From Streptomyces sp. DT2A-34 (GTDB lineage: Bacteria; Actinomycetota; Actinomycetes; Streptomycetales; Streptomycetaceae), in contig NZ_JASTWJ010000001.1 of assembly GCF_030499515.1 (NCBI RefSeq), forward strand, positions 1,798,001 to 1,862,000: a stretch of DNA of 64,000 nucleotides, read 5' to 3'. The notes under the pieces are model-generated. The model was given only the letters and a program-made list of their open reading frames with translations, ran no database searches and was not told the DNA's origin. This document shows, in pieces, positions 1 to 8,741 of this stretch. The first letter of the stretch is position 1, and each line of letters opens with the position of its first letter. Position numbers and translations under genes: made by a program.

Positions 1-74
1 CCATCGACCTGCTGATCTTCAGCCCGCTGGAGCGGTGGGTACTGCGCAGCCGCGGTTTGCTGGCAAGGAGCTGA
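1..74 (+). CDS. ABC transporter permease, C-terminal end (partial)
   Basis: Only the last 23 codons are present, read in the frame starting at base 3 and ending with TGA at 72-74. The residues (IDLLIFSPLERWVL, then a short basic and hydrophobic end) match the usual C-terminus of SsuC/TauC/NrtB-type inner-membrane permeases of the nitrate, sulfonate and taurine importers. The gene ends 6 bases before the next start, so the two are probably one operon. In Streptomyces such a permease beside a sirohydrochlorin chelatase belongs to the sulfur-assimilation cluster, which would make sulfonate or sulfate-ester uptake the likely role. The substrate is inference because the rest of the gene is outside the window. 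Confidence 0.7.
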   Translation, partial: IDLLIFSPLERWVLRSRGLLARS

Positions 75-80
75 AGTCCT

Positions 81-833
81 GTGTTCAACAAGCCGGTTCT
101 TCTCGTCATCGCCCACGGCAGCCGTGACCCGCGGCATGCCGCGACGGTGCATGCCCTGGTACGCCGGGTGCGCTCGCTGCGCCCGGACGTACGGGTGGAG
201 ACCGGCTTCCTGGACTTCAACATCCCGTCGGTGCAGGGGGTGCTGGAGTCCTTGGCGGCGGAGGGCGTCCGCGACGTCGTAGCGCTGCCCCTGCTCCTGA
301 CCAGGGCGTTCCACGCGAAGGCCGACATCCCGGCGGTCCTGCGGGACGCGCCGCCGCAGCTGCGGATCCGGCAGGCCGAGGTGCTGGGGCCGTCGCCGCT
401 GCTCCTGGCGGCCCTGGAGCGGCGGCTGTACGAGGCGGGGCTGACGCCCGCCGACAAGTCCTCGACCGGGGTCGTGCTGGCCTCGGCGGGGTCCACCGAC
501 CCGGAGGCGATCGCAGTGATCGCAGAAATCGCGCGGGAGTGGCGGCACACCGGTTGGTGCGCCGTGCGGCCTGCGTTCGCCTCCGCTGGTTCTCCCGCGG
601 GGTTCTCCCGCACCGAGGACGCCGTCCGCGAACTGCGGGCCCTCGGCTGCGCGCGCGTGGCCGTGGCCCCGTACGTCCTGGCCCCGGGCTTCCTCCCGGA
701 CCGCATCGCGCGGGGCGCGGCCGAGGCGGACGTACTGGCAAACGTGCTCGGGGCGGCGCCCGAGGTGGCGTGGGTGCTGCTGGAGCGGTACGACGCGGCC
801 GGGGTGCCGGTGCCGGCGGCCGTGGGCGCCTGA
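81..833 (+). CDS. Sirohydrochlorin chelatase (CbiX/SirB family)
   Basis: 250-residue cytoplasmic protein with two CbiX-like halves. This family inserts iron (or cobalt) into sirohydrochlorin, the last step to siroheme, the cofactor of sulfite and nitrite reductases. Visible signatures are the N-terminal HGSRD motif with His12 and a second metal-binding His near residue 78 in the stretch TRAFHAKADIP. The start is GTG at 81, preceded by AAGGAG at 65-70, which lies inside the end of the upstream permease gene, so translation is probably coupled. Location behind an SsuC-type permease fits siroheme supply for assimilatory sulfite reductase. Cobalt versus iron preference cannot be read from the sequence. 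Confidence 0.85.
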   Translation: MFNKPVLLVIAHGSRDPRHAATVHALVRRVRSLRPDVRVETGFLDFNIPSVQGVLESLAAEGVRDVVALPLLLTRAFHAKADIPAVLRDAPPQLRIRQAEVLGPSPLLLAALERRLYEAGLTPADKSSTGVVLASAGSTDPEAIAVIAEIAREWRHTGWCAVRPAFASAGSPAGFSRTEDAVRELRALGCARVAVAPYVLAPGFLPDRIARGAAEADVLANVLGAAPEVAWVLLERYDAAGVPVPAAVGA

Positions 834-1104
834 GAGCGACGGTCCGGTTCTACGCGGTGTCCGCGGGGCCGCCCGCTTCGTCGGCCAGCCGAGGAGGACG
901 AGCTCGCCGTTGAGGTAGTCGTATGACCGGCGGAAGCATCCGCCCAGCCCCGGTCCTGGCCGAGCGTCCTTGTCGATGAGAGCTTGACCTGGGCAGATCT
1001 GAGACATCGACAGCGCGGTGGCGCACAGTTCGCGAAGCCGGGATCGGAACTCGTGAGGGGCGCAAGCGCCGCAGTTGGGTGGCGCCCGCGCCCCTCACTC
1101 GGCG
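834..1104. other. Gap without an intact gene
   Basis: No intact reading frame with a ribosome binding site is convincing here. The reverse strand between about 850 and 960 reads as gene-like residues (SYDYLNGELVLLGWP) with GC-rich third positions, which may be another decayed fragment, but I cannot assign it. Together with the two remnants to the right, the whole 834-1486 stretch looks like a site of past recombination and gene loss. Confidence 0.35.
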
Positions 1105-1250
1105 TCAAGAGCCCTTGATCAGCTTCTCGATCTCGGGGGGAAGATCGTTATCGGAGTCGACGGCGACGAAGAGGACGTCGTCGGGTGCGTCGTCCACCGC
1201 GAGGGCGATGCTGGGGTCCACTCCCTCGATCGCGTGGGCGACCGTCGAGT
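1105..1250 (-). pseudogene. C-terminal remnant of an unidentified protein
   Basis: The last 40 or so codons of this minus-strand frame (from AHAIEGVDPSIALAV to the stop at 1105) have the acidic, hydrophobic pattern and GC-rich third positions of a real protein end. Upstream of about 1250 the frame continues as the antisense of another gene fragment and loses that character. I cannot name the family. It is most simply the 3-prime end of a gene whose front was lost at the junction near 1250. Confidence 0.35.
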
Positions 1251-1252
1251 GA

Positions 1253-1486
1253 CAGGACCTGGCCGCTCTCAACGGCGTGGAGGTTCTGTCCTGGGACAGC
1301 TGGGGTCCGGAGATCGCCGACGACGCGTCGCTCACGAAGGAGGACCTCACGCTGGTCGACGCGGTCGTCGCGGCCGGCTCCGAGGGCGAGTCGCGGCGGC
1401 TGTACGAGGACCCGCGGTTCACGGTGCCGGACGAGATCACCTCGTACACGACCTACGGCGGCGTACGAAGGGTCACTCTCCGCTGA
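1253..1486 (+). pseudogene. C-terminal remnant of a transglutaminase-like domain protein
   Basis: Reading from 1253 in frame gives QDLAALNGVEVLSWDSWG and then an acidic helical tail ending at TGA 1484-1486. This resembles the C-terminus (RDLAALN..E.LPWD.WG) of Streptomyces proteins annotated as transglutaminase-like. An in-frame TGA sits directly upstream at 1250-1252 and nothing further upstream continues the family, so the N-terminal roughly two thirds, including any catalytic Cys-His-Asp core, is missing. It lies back to back with the minus-strand remnant ending at the same point. The family assignment rests on memory of a short conserved tail. Confidence 0.5.
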
Positions 1487-1844
1487 ACAGCGTCCCCTGG
1501 TGGAAGTACATGCGCCACCCGTCCCCCGTCCGCCGCCACAGCGAACTGCGGTGCGCCCGACGGCCGTTGTGCTCCGTGTCGAAGGTGAGGTGGACGACAT
1601 CGGGCGCGAGCTGGACGCCCTCCATCCGCGAGACGACGACGGGCCGGGGCCCCGGTTCGTTGCCCGCGAGCAGCGACTCGATGATCGACGTCCGGTCCCA
1701 GTACCGCCCCGACGCGCCGAACTCCCGGAACTCCGGGTGCAGCAGCTTCCCGAGCAGCTCCGGCGAGGACCGGACCTCCGGCTGAAGAAGGCGCAGTTCG
1801 CCCTCGATGGCGGCCTCCACGGCAGGCGTACGGACGTCAGTCAC
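1473..1844 (-). CDS. NTF2-like / DUF4440 family protein
   Basis: 123-residue cytoplasmic protein with the cone-shaped NTF2-like layout: an N-terminal helix pair (AAIEGELRLLQPEVRSS), the typical LLHPEFREFGASGR..DR.SII segment, and a C-terminal strand ending HRSSLWRR..DGWRMYFHQGT. Proteins of this type are small ligand-binding or enzyme-like folds and the substrate is unknown. The GTG start at 1844 overlaps the stop of the DUF1697 gene (GTGACTGA arrangement), so the two are translationally coupled. Its stop lies inside the end of the plus-strand remnant. Confidence 0.75.
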   Translation of the reverse strand: MTDVRTPAVEAAIEGELRLLQPEVRSSPELLGKLLHPEFREFGASGRYWDRTSIIESLLAGNEPGPRPVVVSRMEGVQLAPDVVHLTFDTEHNGRRAHRSSLWRRTGDGWRMYFHQGTLFSGE

Positions 1845-2385
1845 CGGTCATCTCCACGAGTTTCACGACGGTGTTCCAGTTGCGGCTGGTGGCGATCAAA
1901 CCCTTGTTGAGCCGGGGCCGCGACAGAATTTCGGCGAGCTTGGACCGCCCGAGGCCGTTCGGGGCGTACAGGTACAGCGCCCGGTCGCCGAGCCGGAACT
2001 CCTCCGGGAGGTAGGCGGCCGGGTCGATCTCCGCGAAGCGCTCGGCATCGACCGGGGCGGAGCAGTAGGTGACATGGAGCTGTTTGGGCTCCAACTCCGC
2101 TGCGGGGAAGGGGCAGTTGTCGGCGACCGCCTTGAGATAGGCATGGTCGCGCACGATCACGTCCACGGTGAAGCCGAAGTGCTTCTCGATCGCCGACGCG
2201 AGCTCCGCGGCCAGGGACTCCTCGTCGCCGTGGTCGCCGGCGAAGACCGCCTGCCCGCTCTGCAGGTAGGTGCGTACGCCGTCGTAACCGAGGCCGGTCA
2301 TCAGGGTGCGCAGGTCGGCCATCGGGACTCTTCTGCTGCCGCCCACGTTGATTCCGCGCAGCAGCGCCGCATACGTCGTCGTCAT
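1837..2385 (-). CDS. DUF1697 domain-containing protein
   Basis: 182 residues covering the whole DUF1697 family length. Hallmarks are the N-terminal YAALLRGINVGG, the TYLQSGQAVF segment near residue 40, and the C-terminal ATSRNWNTVVKL close to the end. The family is widespread in bacteria and has no established biochemical role. ATG start at 2385. It is the first gene of a two-gene minus-strand unit with the NTF2-like gene, which starts inside its last codons. The divergent neighbour is the MMPL exporter, with a 226-base shared promoter region at 2386-2611. Confidence 0.85.
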   Translation of the reverse strand: MTTTYAALLRGINVGGSRRVPMADLRTLMTGLGYDGVRTYLQSGQAVFAGDHGDEESLAAELASAIEKHFGFTVDVIVRDHAYLKAVADNCPFPAAELEPKQLHVTYCSAPVDAERFAEIDPAAYLPEEFRLGDRALYLYAPNGLGRSKLAEILSRPRLNKGLIATSRNWNTVVKLVEMTGD

Positions 2386-2611
2386 TCGGCCACCTTATGG
2401 CGCCCTGCCCTGATCACCGCCCCTGACAGACCACGGATAGATGTAAGGGGCTCCCATCCTCCCCAGTGGGGAGGGCCGGTGGCCGAGGGGATGAGTTCCG
2501 GCCGCCGTACCTCACCGGGCAGCACGACGAGATGGCTTTATCCGACCCATACCTTCGAAACGAAAGGGGGCGGCAGGGGGCCGCCACCGCAATCAAGGGG
2601 GCAAGCCCGTC

Positions 2612-4879
2612 ATGGGGAACGGAGACACACGCGTGCGGGGACTGGCCGCCCGCGCCGGCGGCTGGAGCGCCCGCCATCGATGGGCTGCCGTCGGCATCTG
2701 GGTGCTGTTCGTCGTCCTGGCGATGGGGCTCGGTTCGGCGGCGGGCCGGGTCGACGTCAAGGACAGCGACCAGCTGAAGGGCGAGACGCACACCGCGGCC
2801 AAGATCATCGAGGACGCGGGGATCGAGGAGCCGGCCAGTGAGACCGTCCTGATCCAGGCGAAGGACGGCGGCCTCAAGGCCACGGACGCCGAGTTCAGGT
2901 CGGCGGTCACCGCGGTCGTGAAGGCGGTCGAGGGCACCGGCAAGGTCACGGACGTGACGTCGCCGTACGACACACAGACGATCTCGAAGGACGGCCACAG
3001 CGCGCTGGTGCAGTTCGACATGCGCGGGGAGTCGGACACCGCGGGCGAGCGCGTGGAGCCCGTGCTGAAGGCCGTGGAGGACGTCCAGAAGGACCATGAG
3101 TCGCTGCGGATCGAGGAGATCGGCGGCGCGAGCATGATGAAGACGTTCGACGACGCGTTCGGGGACGACTTCCAGAAGGCCGAGTATTCCGCGGTGCCGG
3201 TGGCCCTCGGCATTCTGCTCATCGCCTTCGGCGCGCTGGTGGCGGCCCTGCTGCCGGTGCTGCTGGCGGTCACCGCGATCATGGCGACGATGGGCCTGAT
3301 GGGCGTCGTCAGCCATGTGATGCCGATGAGCGACACCGCCAACTCCGTGATGCTGCTGGTCGGTCTGGCCGTCGGCATCGACTACTGCCTGTTCTACCTG
3401 CGCCGTGAGCGCGAGGAGCGCGAGGCCGGCCGGGACGCGCAGACCGCCCTGAGGGTCGCCGCCGCCACCAGTGGCCGCGCGATCATCGTCTCCGGTGTCA
3501 CGGTGTGCGTGGCGATGGCGGGCATGCTGTTCACCGGGCTCGCCGAGTTCGAGGCGATGGGCCTGGCCTCGCTGATGGTCGTGGCGGTCGCCATGGTCGG
3601 ATCGGTGACGGTGCTGCCGGCGCTGCTGTCGCTGCTGGGCGAGCGGGTCGAGAAGGGCAAGATCCCCTTCCTGCACCCGCAGAGCCGCCTGCGTCGCCAC
3701 CGGGGGCGCGGCAACCGCGAGAGCCGGTTCTGGACGGCCGTGCTCAAAGGAGTGCTCGCGCGGCCGGTCATCTCGGTCGTCGTCGCGGCCGGTGCGCTGC
3801 TCGCCATCGCGGCTCCCGCGCTCGGCATGAAGACCCAGAACCTCACGCTGGACCAGGAGTTCGGCGACTCGCTGCCCATCGTGCAGACGTACAACCGGCT
3901 CAATGAGGCCTTCCCTGGCGGTTCCGACCCGGCCAAGGTCGTCGTCAAAGCGAACGACATCAACGCTCCCGAGGTGACGTCCGCCCTCGCCGACTTCCGT
4001 GAGCGGGCGGTCAGTTCGGGTGCCTCGCGCGGCCCGGTGGAGATCAAGCTGCACGACGACGAGAACATCGCCTTCGTGTACGTCCCGCTGGTCGGCGGCT
4101 CCGACCTCGACAAGGCGGGCGCGAGCCTGGACAAGCTGCGCGACGAGGTACGCCCGGCCACGCTCGGCAAGGTGGACGGCGTCGAGGCACCGGTCACCGG
4201 ACAGGTCGCCGGTTCGAAGGACTTCAACGACCAGCTGGCCGGAGCGGTCGTCCCGGTCTTCGCCTTCGTCGTGGTCTTCGCCTTCGGCCTGATGCTGCTG
4301 TCGTTCCGCTCGCTGACGATCGCCATCACGTCGATCGTGCTGAACCTGCTGTCGGTGGGCGCCGCGTACGGCATCCTCGTCGCCGTCTTCCAGCACGGCT
4401 GGGGCGCGTCCCTGGTGGGCGGGAAGGGCGTTGGCGCCATCATCACCTGGCTGCCGCTGTTCCTGTTCGTGATCCTGTTCGGCCTGTCGATGGACTACCA
4501 CGTGTTCGTGGTCTCGCGGATCCGCGAGGCGCGCCTGCGCGGCCGTACGACGAAGGACGCGATCCAGCACGGCGTGGTCACCACGGCCGGGGTCGTCACC
4601 AGCGCCGCGGTCATCATGGTCGCCGTGTTCGCGATCTTCGGCACGCTGTCCATGCAGTCCATGAAGCAGATGGGCGTGGGCCTGGCGGCCGCGGTCCTCA
4701 TCGACGCGACCATCATCCGGGGCGTTCTGCTCCCGGCGGTCATGGCCCTGCTGGGCGAGCGCAACTGGTACCTGCCGAAGTGGCTGAACCGGCTGCCGGA
4801 CCTGACGCACGACGAGGCGCCCGAGGCCGTGACGCGGAGCGCGGCTCGCGACGACGAGGGCGAGCGGGTGCCGGTCTGA
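2612..4879 (+). CDS. MMPL/RND family exporter
   Basis: 755-residue inner-membrane protein with the two-fold layout of actinobacterial MMPL transporters: one membrane helix near the N-terminus, a soluble loop, five helices, then the same pattern repeated. Each half carries the proton-relay signature around the fourth helix, GIDYCLF near residue 255 and SMDYHVF near residue 630. Such proteins export lipids, siderophores or drugs using the proton gradient. The ATG at 2612 is preceded by AAGGGGGCAAG. There is no linked lipid or polyketide biosynthesis cluster and no adjacent TetR regulator, so the substrate is unknown. A macrolide-type glycosyltransferase lies convergently downstream, which hints loosely at a drug-resistance context. 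Confidence 0.88.
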   Translation: MGNGDTRVRGLAARAGGWSARHRWAAVGIWVLFVVLAMGLGSAAGRVDVKDSDQLKGETHTAAKIIEDAGIEEPASETVLIQAKDGGLKATDAEFRSAVTAVVKAVEGTGKVTDVTSPYDTQTISKDGHSALVQFDMRGESDTAGERVEPVLKAVEDVQKDHESLRIEEIGGASMMKTFDDAFGDDFQKAEYSAVPVALGILLIAFGALVAALLPVLLAVTAIMATMGLMGVVSHVMPMSDTANSVMLLVGLAVGIDYCLFYLRREREEREAGRDAQTALRVAAATSGRAIIVSGVTVCVAMAGMLFTGLAEFEAMGLASLMVVAVAMVGSVTVLPALLSLLGERVEKGKIPFLHPQSRLRRHRGRGNRESRFWTAVLKGVLARPVISVVVAAGALLAIAAPALGMKTQNLTLDQEFGDSLPIVQTYNRLNEAFPGGSDPAKVVVKANDINAPEVTSALADFRERAVSSGASRGPVEIKLHDDENIAFVYVPLVGGSDLDKAGASLDKLRDEVRPATLGKVDGVEAPVTGQVAGSKDFNDQLAGAVVPVFAFVVVFAFGLMLLSFRSLTIAITSIVLNLLSVGAAYGILVAVFQHGWGASLVGGKGVGAIITWLPLFLFVILFGLSMDYHVFVVSRIREARLRGRTTKDAIQHGVVTTAGVVTSAAVIMVAVFAIFGTLSMQSMKQMGVGLAAAVLIDATIIRGVLLPAVMALLGERNWYLPKWLNRLPDLTHDEAPEAVTRSAARDDEGERVPV

Positions 4880-4897
4880 CCCCCACCCGCCCGACGA

Positions 4898-4942
4898 ACA
4901 GGGCCCGTTGACTCCGGGGGAGTCAACGGGCCCTGTTTCTTT
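4898..4942. terminator. Bidirectional rho-independent-type terminator
   Basis: A perfect 16-bp stem (4898-4913 with 4921-4936, arm ACAGGGCCCGTTGACT) encloses a 7-base loop and is followed by TTCTTT. It lies 18 bases after the MMPL stop and about 40 bases before the stop of the convergent glycosyltransferase, so it can serve both. Confidence 0.9.
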
Positions 4943-4982
4943 GGCGAGTTCTCCGGTAGGTCCCGATTCCCTTTTTGGGTCC

Positions 4983-6203
4983 TTACGCGTTTTCTCGTGC
5001 GTCGTGTACGGCGGCCAGCTCGGCCTCGATGAGGTCGGCGGCCCGCATGGTGCCTCCCTCCTGCGCCATCTCCGTCTGGATGTCCTTCAGACGCCGGGCG
5101 ACCTCGGGGTCGTCGACGAGGGCGAGGGCCGCCGTGCGCAGGGCCTCGGCGGTGGCCTCCTCCGTGGGGAGGTGGCGGGCGACGCCGAGCCCCTGGAGCA
5201 TGTCCGCGTTGCCGAACTGGTCCACGGCCTGCGGTACGGCGATCATCGGGGTGGCCGTGGCCAATCCCTCCTGGCTGCCGCCGGCGCCGGCGTGGGTGAC
5301 GAACAGGTCGGCCTGCTTGAGGATCGCCAACTGCGGTACCCAGGAGCGCACTTCGACGTTGTCGGGTACGTCGCCCAGCTCGGCCGGGTCGACGTGCTTG
5401 CCGATCTGCAGCACCAGGTGCCAGCCCGGCAGGTCGCCGAAGGCCTTGACGCACTCCCGGTAGAACGCCGGCTGCCTGGTGAAGGAGGACCCCAGCGACA
5501 CGAGGACGACCTTCTCGGCACCGGCCGGCCGCTGCCAGTCCCCCTGTGCGGAACGGTCGCTCTGACAGGCTCCGACGAAGGTGTACACGCTCTCGTCGAC
5601 CCGGTCGGCGTTCGGCTGCAACGCCTTGGGGATCAGCACGAGGGAGCGGTCGGGGCGGCCCGCGAACGGATCCGGGTGCAGGGTGATGCCGTTCTCCTCC
5701 AGCCAGGCCTGGAAGCGGGCGTAGTAGGCCCGGCCGCGCTCGGTCTTCTTCGGCTCGGCCCACATCGGCTCGGCGACCTCCTCCTCGTAGCCCGTCCAGG
5801 CGACGAGGTTCGGCGACAGGGAGATCGCGGGGACGCCCCAGCGGTGGGCCAGGACACGGGCCGGGTAGGCGGTGATGTCGTGCAGCACGAGGTCGGGTTC
5901 GTCGCCGTCGTAGGCCTCGACGAGCTGGGGCAGGGCCTGGATCGCGTCCGCCAGGAAGGGCTCGACGTTGTCCAGGAGGGTGGTGCCCCACGCCGCCGGG
6001 TCGTCGTCGGGTCCGGGCAGCGTCGAGTTCCAGAGCCTCGGCTCGGCACCGGTCTCGGCGACCTTCTCGGCGAACAGGGGCGGAATCGCGTAGGTGACCC
6101 GGTGCCCGCGCGCCACGAGCTCGCGGATCACTTCGAGGCTGGGGTTCACGTGGCCGTGGGCGGCGATGGAGAACATGGCGATGTGGGCGGGGCGACTGGT
6201 CAT
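4983..6203 (-). CDS. Macrolide-type UDP-glycosyltransferase (OleD/Mgt-like)
   Basis: 406-residue GT-B fold, GT1 family enzyme. The N-terminal [12 protein letters not shown] holds the catalytic-base His (near residue 16), and the C-terminal [12 protein letters not shown] with [11 protein letters not shown] near residue 320 is the nucleotide-sugar binding signature. OleD, OleI and Mgt enzymes of Streptomyces transfer glucose to a macrolide hydroxyl and inactivate it, and this protein matches their length and motifs closely. The start chosen is ATG at 6203 ([12 protein letters not shown]); the frame stays open for 91 further codons upstream but these lack family similarity. Broad acceptor range is usual in this group, so the physiological substrate may not be a macrolide. 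Confidence 0.88.
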   Translation of the reverse strand: MTSRPAHIAMFSIAAHGHVNPSLEVIRELVARGHRVTYAIPPLFAEKVAETGAEPRLWNSTLPGPDDDPAAWGTTLLDNVEPFLADAIQALPQLVEAYDGDEPDLVLHDITAYPARVLAHRWGVPAISLSPNLVAWTGYEEEVAEPMWAEPKKTERGRAYYARFQAWLEENGITLHPDPFAGRPDRSLVLIPKALQPNADRVDESVYTFVGACQSDRSAQGDWQRPAGAEKVVLVSLGSSFTRQPAFYRECVKAFGDLPGWHLVLQIGKHVDPAELGDVPDNVEVRSWVPQLAILKQADLFVTHAGAGGSQEGLATATPMIAVPQAVDQFGNADMLQGLGVARHLPTEEATAEALRTAALALVDDPEVARRLKDIQTEMAQEGGTMRAADLIEAELAAVHDARENA

Positions 6204-6263
6204 GCGCCCCACCGTAGGCGAGACGAAACGTCTCGTGCAACATGATTCCGCGGCTGGTGCGAC

Positions 6264-6545
6264 TTGGTTCCCGGGAAGCGCCGGCAGGGCCTGAACCTCA
6301 TGGTCAACCTCAGGCGCTGGGAACTGGCGACACCCGTCCACGCCAAGGACGTGACGGCCTACCGGGCGCTGATCATCAACCACGAGGTCGGCCACTTCCT
6401 CGGCCACGACCACGTCGGCTGCCCCGGCCCGGGCAAACCCGCCCCCGCGATGATGCAGCAGATCAAGGGCATGCACGGCTGCGTGCCCAATGTCTGGCCG
6501 TACGACGAGGACGGACGGTCCATCACCGGGCCCGCCGCGCCGTGA
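6264..6545 (+). pseudogene. N-terminally truncated DUF3152 (zinc-metallopeptidase-like) remnant
   Basis: The frame ending at 6545 reads [13 protein letters not shown], then [14 protein letters not shown] and [16 protein letters not shown], the C-terminal part of the DUF3152 family of secreted actinobacterial proteins. The HExGH-type zinc motif ([11 protein letters not shown]) and the two late Cys are intact. The family normally has an N-terminal signal or membrane anchor and about 200 residues before this point. Here everything before about 6285 is missing and the sequence runs into the glycosyltransferase promoter region, so it is most likely a non-functional fragment. Confidence 0.75.
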
Positions 6546-6563
6546 GGGCGTGCGGGCCTACCG

Positions 6564-6603
6564 GCGGGCGGGCCTGCGGGCGTGCGGGCGGGCCTGCGGG
6601 CTT
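6564..6603. repeat. 20-bp tandem duplication, GC-only
   Basis: Two adjacent copies of a 20-base unit (GCGGGCGGGCCTGCGGGCGT at 6564-6583, then one change at 6584-6603), followed by further GCGGGC and TGCGG fragments. It fills the space between the DUF3152 remnant and the stop of the ABC binding-protein gene. Probable replication-slippage product; no function visible. Confidence 0.7.
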
Positions 6604-6624
6604 GCGGACCTGAGGGCGTGCTGC

Positions 6625-7908
6625 TCAGCGCTGGTACCGGGCGAGCACCAAGTTGCCGTCGCTCTCCAGGCGTTCGCGCAGTTCACCGAGGTCGATGGCG
6701 CCGCTGTAGTACTCCTGGAACGCGGGGGTGGCGACCTTGTCCTTCCACTCCGGGTAGCCCCGCACGGACTGCGCGGGTGCCGAGCGCAGGTGGGCGGCGA
6801 GGGCGGTGCCGGTCGCCCAGCCGTTCTCCGTGGTGTGCAGGGCGGGGTCCTTCAGTGCTTGGGTGCCGGTGGGCAGCATCCAGTCGCCGAGGGCGAGCCG
6901 GACCATGTTCCGGGGCCGGAGCAGGAAGTCGATGAACTCGGCGGCCTCCTTCTTGTGCGGGCTGTCCTCGGCGACGGACAGGGTCTGCGGGCTGACGCCC
7001 TGGGTGAGCCCGTGGGCCCCGGCCGGGGCGGGCAGCACCTGCCACTGGAAGCCCTTCGGCGCCTGCTGGACGATCTGCTGACGGTACGAGAACCCGAGCG
7101 GCACCATCGCGTACTTGCCGCCGAAGAATCCGGGCAGGGTGTCCGAGCCGCCGCTGCCGAGGGTGGTGGGCGAGGCGCTGTGGTCGGTGTCGGCCTGGTC
7201 GTGGATCGTGCGCGGAACGACCTCGTCCCCCTTGTCGAACCGGATGGTGACCTTGCCGTCCGCGCCCCGGTGGAAGAGCTGTCCGCCCGCCGACAGCGAC
7301 AGGTTGAGCGTGGCGGAGACGGGTTCCTTCAGCGGCCAGGCGACGCCGTACTTGCCGTCGCCGCTGAGCTGTTCGGTGATCCTCCGGAACTCCGGCCAGC
7401 TCCAGGGACGTCGGGTGGTCGGGATCCGTACGCCGGACTCCTTCAGCCACTTCGCGTTGGCGATGAGGACGCGCGGCTCCTGGAGGAAGGGGACGCCGTA
7501 GATCCCGTCGCCGAAGGTCGTCGTGTCCCAACTGTGCTGCGGGATGTCGGACTTGAGCCGCCGGGGCAGCAGGTCGGTGAGATCGGCGAGGTAGCCGCCG
7601 TACGCGAAGTCCGCGAGGTCGTCCGAGGCGTCGTGGATGATGTCGGGCGCCTCACCGCCCTCGAAGGAGGTCAGCAGCTGGTCGTGGACGCTTTCCCAAC
7701 TCCCCTGCACGTACTCGACCTTGACGTCGGGATGGCCGGCGTTCCACTCCTTCACCAGCTCCTTGTTGACCTCGACGGACTCCTCCTGCCAGGCCAGGGA
7801 CTGGAAGCGCAGGGTGACACGTCCGTCAGAACCGCCACCGTCGTCGCCACTGCATCCGGCGAGCAGCAGAGCCAGGACGACCAGGGGCAACAGCACTCTT
7901 GTACGCAT
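6625..7908 (-). CDS. Sugar ABC transporter substrate-binding lipoprotein
   Basis: 427-residue extracellular binding protein of the carbohydrate family (cluster B, MalE-like). Residues 1-21 form a lipoprotein signal peptide with lipobox LLAGCSGD, so the mature protein is anchored to the membrane through the Cys. The next part (VTLRFQSLAW..., then EWNAGHPDVKVEYVQGSW) is the standard start of the MalE fold, and GKYAMVPLGFS is the usual later signature. It is the third gene of the operon: its ATG overlaps the stop of the upstream permease (ATGA). Binding protein last is the reverse of the usual order. No ATPase gene is linked, as is normal for Streptomyces importers that share MsiK. The sugar is unknown. 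Confidence 0.88.
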   Translation of the reverse strand: MRTRVLLPLVVLALLLAGCSGDDGGGSDGRVTLRFQSLAWQEESVEVNKELVKEWNAGHPDVKVEYVQGSWESVHDQLLTSFEGGEAPDIIHDASDDLADFAYGGYLADLTDLLPRRLKSDIPQHSWDTTTFGDGIYGVPFLQEPRVLIANAKWLKESGVRIPTTRRPWSWPEFRRITEQLSGDGKYGVAWPLKEPVSATLNLSLSAGGQLFHRGADGKVTIRFDKGDEVVPRTIHDQADTDHSASPTTLGSGGSDTLPGFFGGKYAMVPLGFSYRQQIVQQAPKGFQWQVLPAPAGAHGLTQGVSPQTLSVAEDSPHKKEAAEFIDFLLRPRNMVRLALGDWMLPTGTQALKDPALHTTENGWATGTALAAHLRSAPAQSVRGYPEWKDKVATPAFQEYYSGAIDLGELRERLESDGNLVLARYQR

Positions 7909-8741
7909 CAGTTCTTCACCGCCCCGGCGAGCATGCCGCCCGTGATGCGGCGTTGGATGATCGCGAAGACGACCAGTGAGGGAAGGGTCGCCAGGAAGGC
8001 GGCCGCCGCCAGCGGACCGAGGTCCGCGACGCCCTCCGCGCCGATGAAGTGGGTGAGGACGACCGGGAGGGTCTGCTTCTCGGGCGTCTTCAGCAGCACC
8101 AGCGCGAAGAAGAACTCGTTCCACGCCGTGACGAACGCGAACAGCCCCGTCGCCACGATCCCCGGTGCGAGCAGGGGCGCGGTCACCGACACCAGCGTCC
8201 GCACCCGGCCGGCCCCGTCGACCGCCGCCGCCTCCTCCAACTCGGGCGGCACCGCGCGGACGTACCCGACAAGCATCCACAGCGCGAACGGCAGCGCCCA
8301 CACCACGTAGACCATGACCAGCCCCGGCACCGAGTTGATCAGCCGCAGGTTCTTCAGCACCAGGAACAGCGGAATGATCAACAGCACCAGCGGGAACGCC
8401 TGGCTGACGACCACCCAGCCGGTCGCCGCTCGCGCGAGCGGGGTGCGGCGGCGGGCCATGACGTAGGCCATCGGGGTCGCGAGCAGTACGGCGATCAGGG
8501 CGGCGCCGAGCGCAGCGACCAGGGAGTTGAGGGCGGCGTGCAGCAGGGGCTGTTCGTCGAAGGCCTGCCGGAAGTTGGCGAGGGTGGGGTCCTTCGGGAT
8601 CCAGGTGGGATGCAGGCTGCCCAGCTCGCGCGAGGGCTTGAAGGCGGTGGAGATCAGCCAGAGGAAGGGGAAGGCGAGGAAGACGAGGTAGGCGAGCAGG
8701 GCGGCGTACTGGCCGACGCGGCCCGTGGTGCTGGTCCTCAT
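7908..8741 (-). CDS. Sugar ABC transporter permease, MalG type
   Basis: 277-residue inner-membrane permease with about six helices. The EAA motif that contacts the ATPase is visible as PPELEEAAAVDGAG near residue 180. The N-terminal helix followed by STAFKPSRELG.. and the NSL motif after it are typical of the MalG subfamily. Its start overlaps the stop of the MalF-type gene (TGA/ATG overlap at 8738-8741) and its stop overlaps the binding-protein start, so all three genes are translationally coupled. It pairs with the MalF-type protein to make the membrane channel. Confidence 0.9.
   Translation of the reverse strand: MRTSTTGRVGQYAALLAYLVFLAFPFLWLISTAFKPSRELGSLHPTWIPKDPTLANFRQAFDEQPLLHAALNSLVAALGAALIAVLLATPMAYVMARRRTPLARAATGWVVVSQAFPLVLLIIPLFLVLKNLRLINSVPGLVMVYVVWALPFALWMLVGYVRAVPPELEEAAAVDGAGRVRTLVSVTAPLLAPGIVATGLFAFVTAWNEFFFALVLLKTPEKQTLPVVLTHFIGAEGVADLGPLAAAAFLATLPSLVVFAIIQRRITGGMLAGAVKN

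Noticed and set aside
850..1098. Small minus-strand ORF of 82 codons
   Set aside because: No ribosome binding site and no family; another frame in the same stretch looks more gene-like, but that too is only a short fragment.
2414..4810. 798-codon minus-strand ORF rich in His, Arg, Gln and Asp
   Set aside because: It is exactly antisense to the MMPL exporter. In GC-rich DNA the antisense frame aligned with third positions seldom has stops. It has no recognisable domains and very biased composition.
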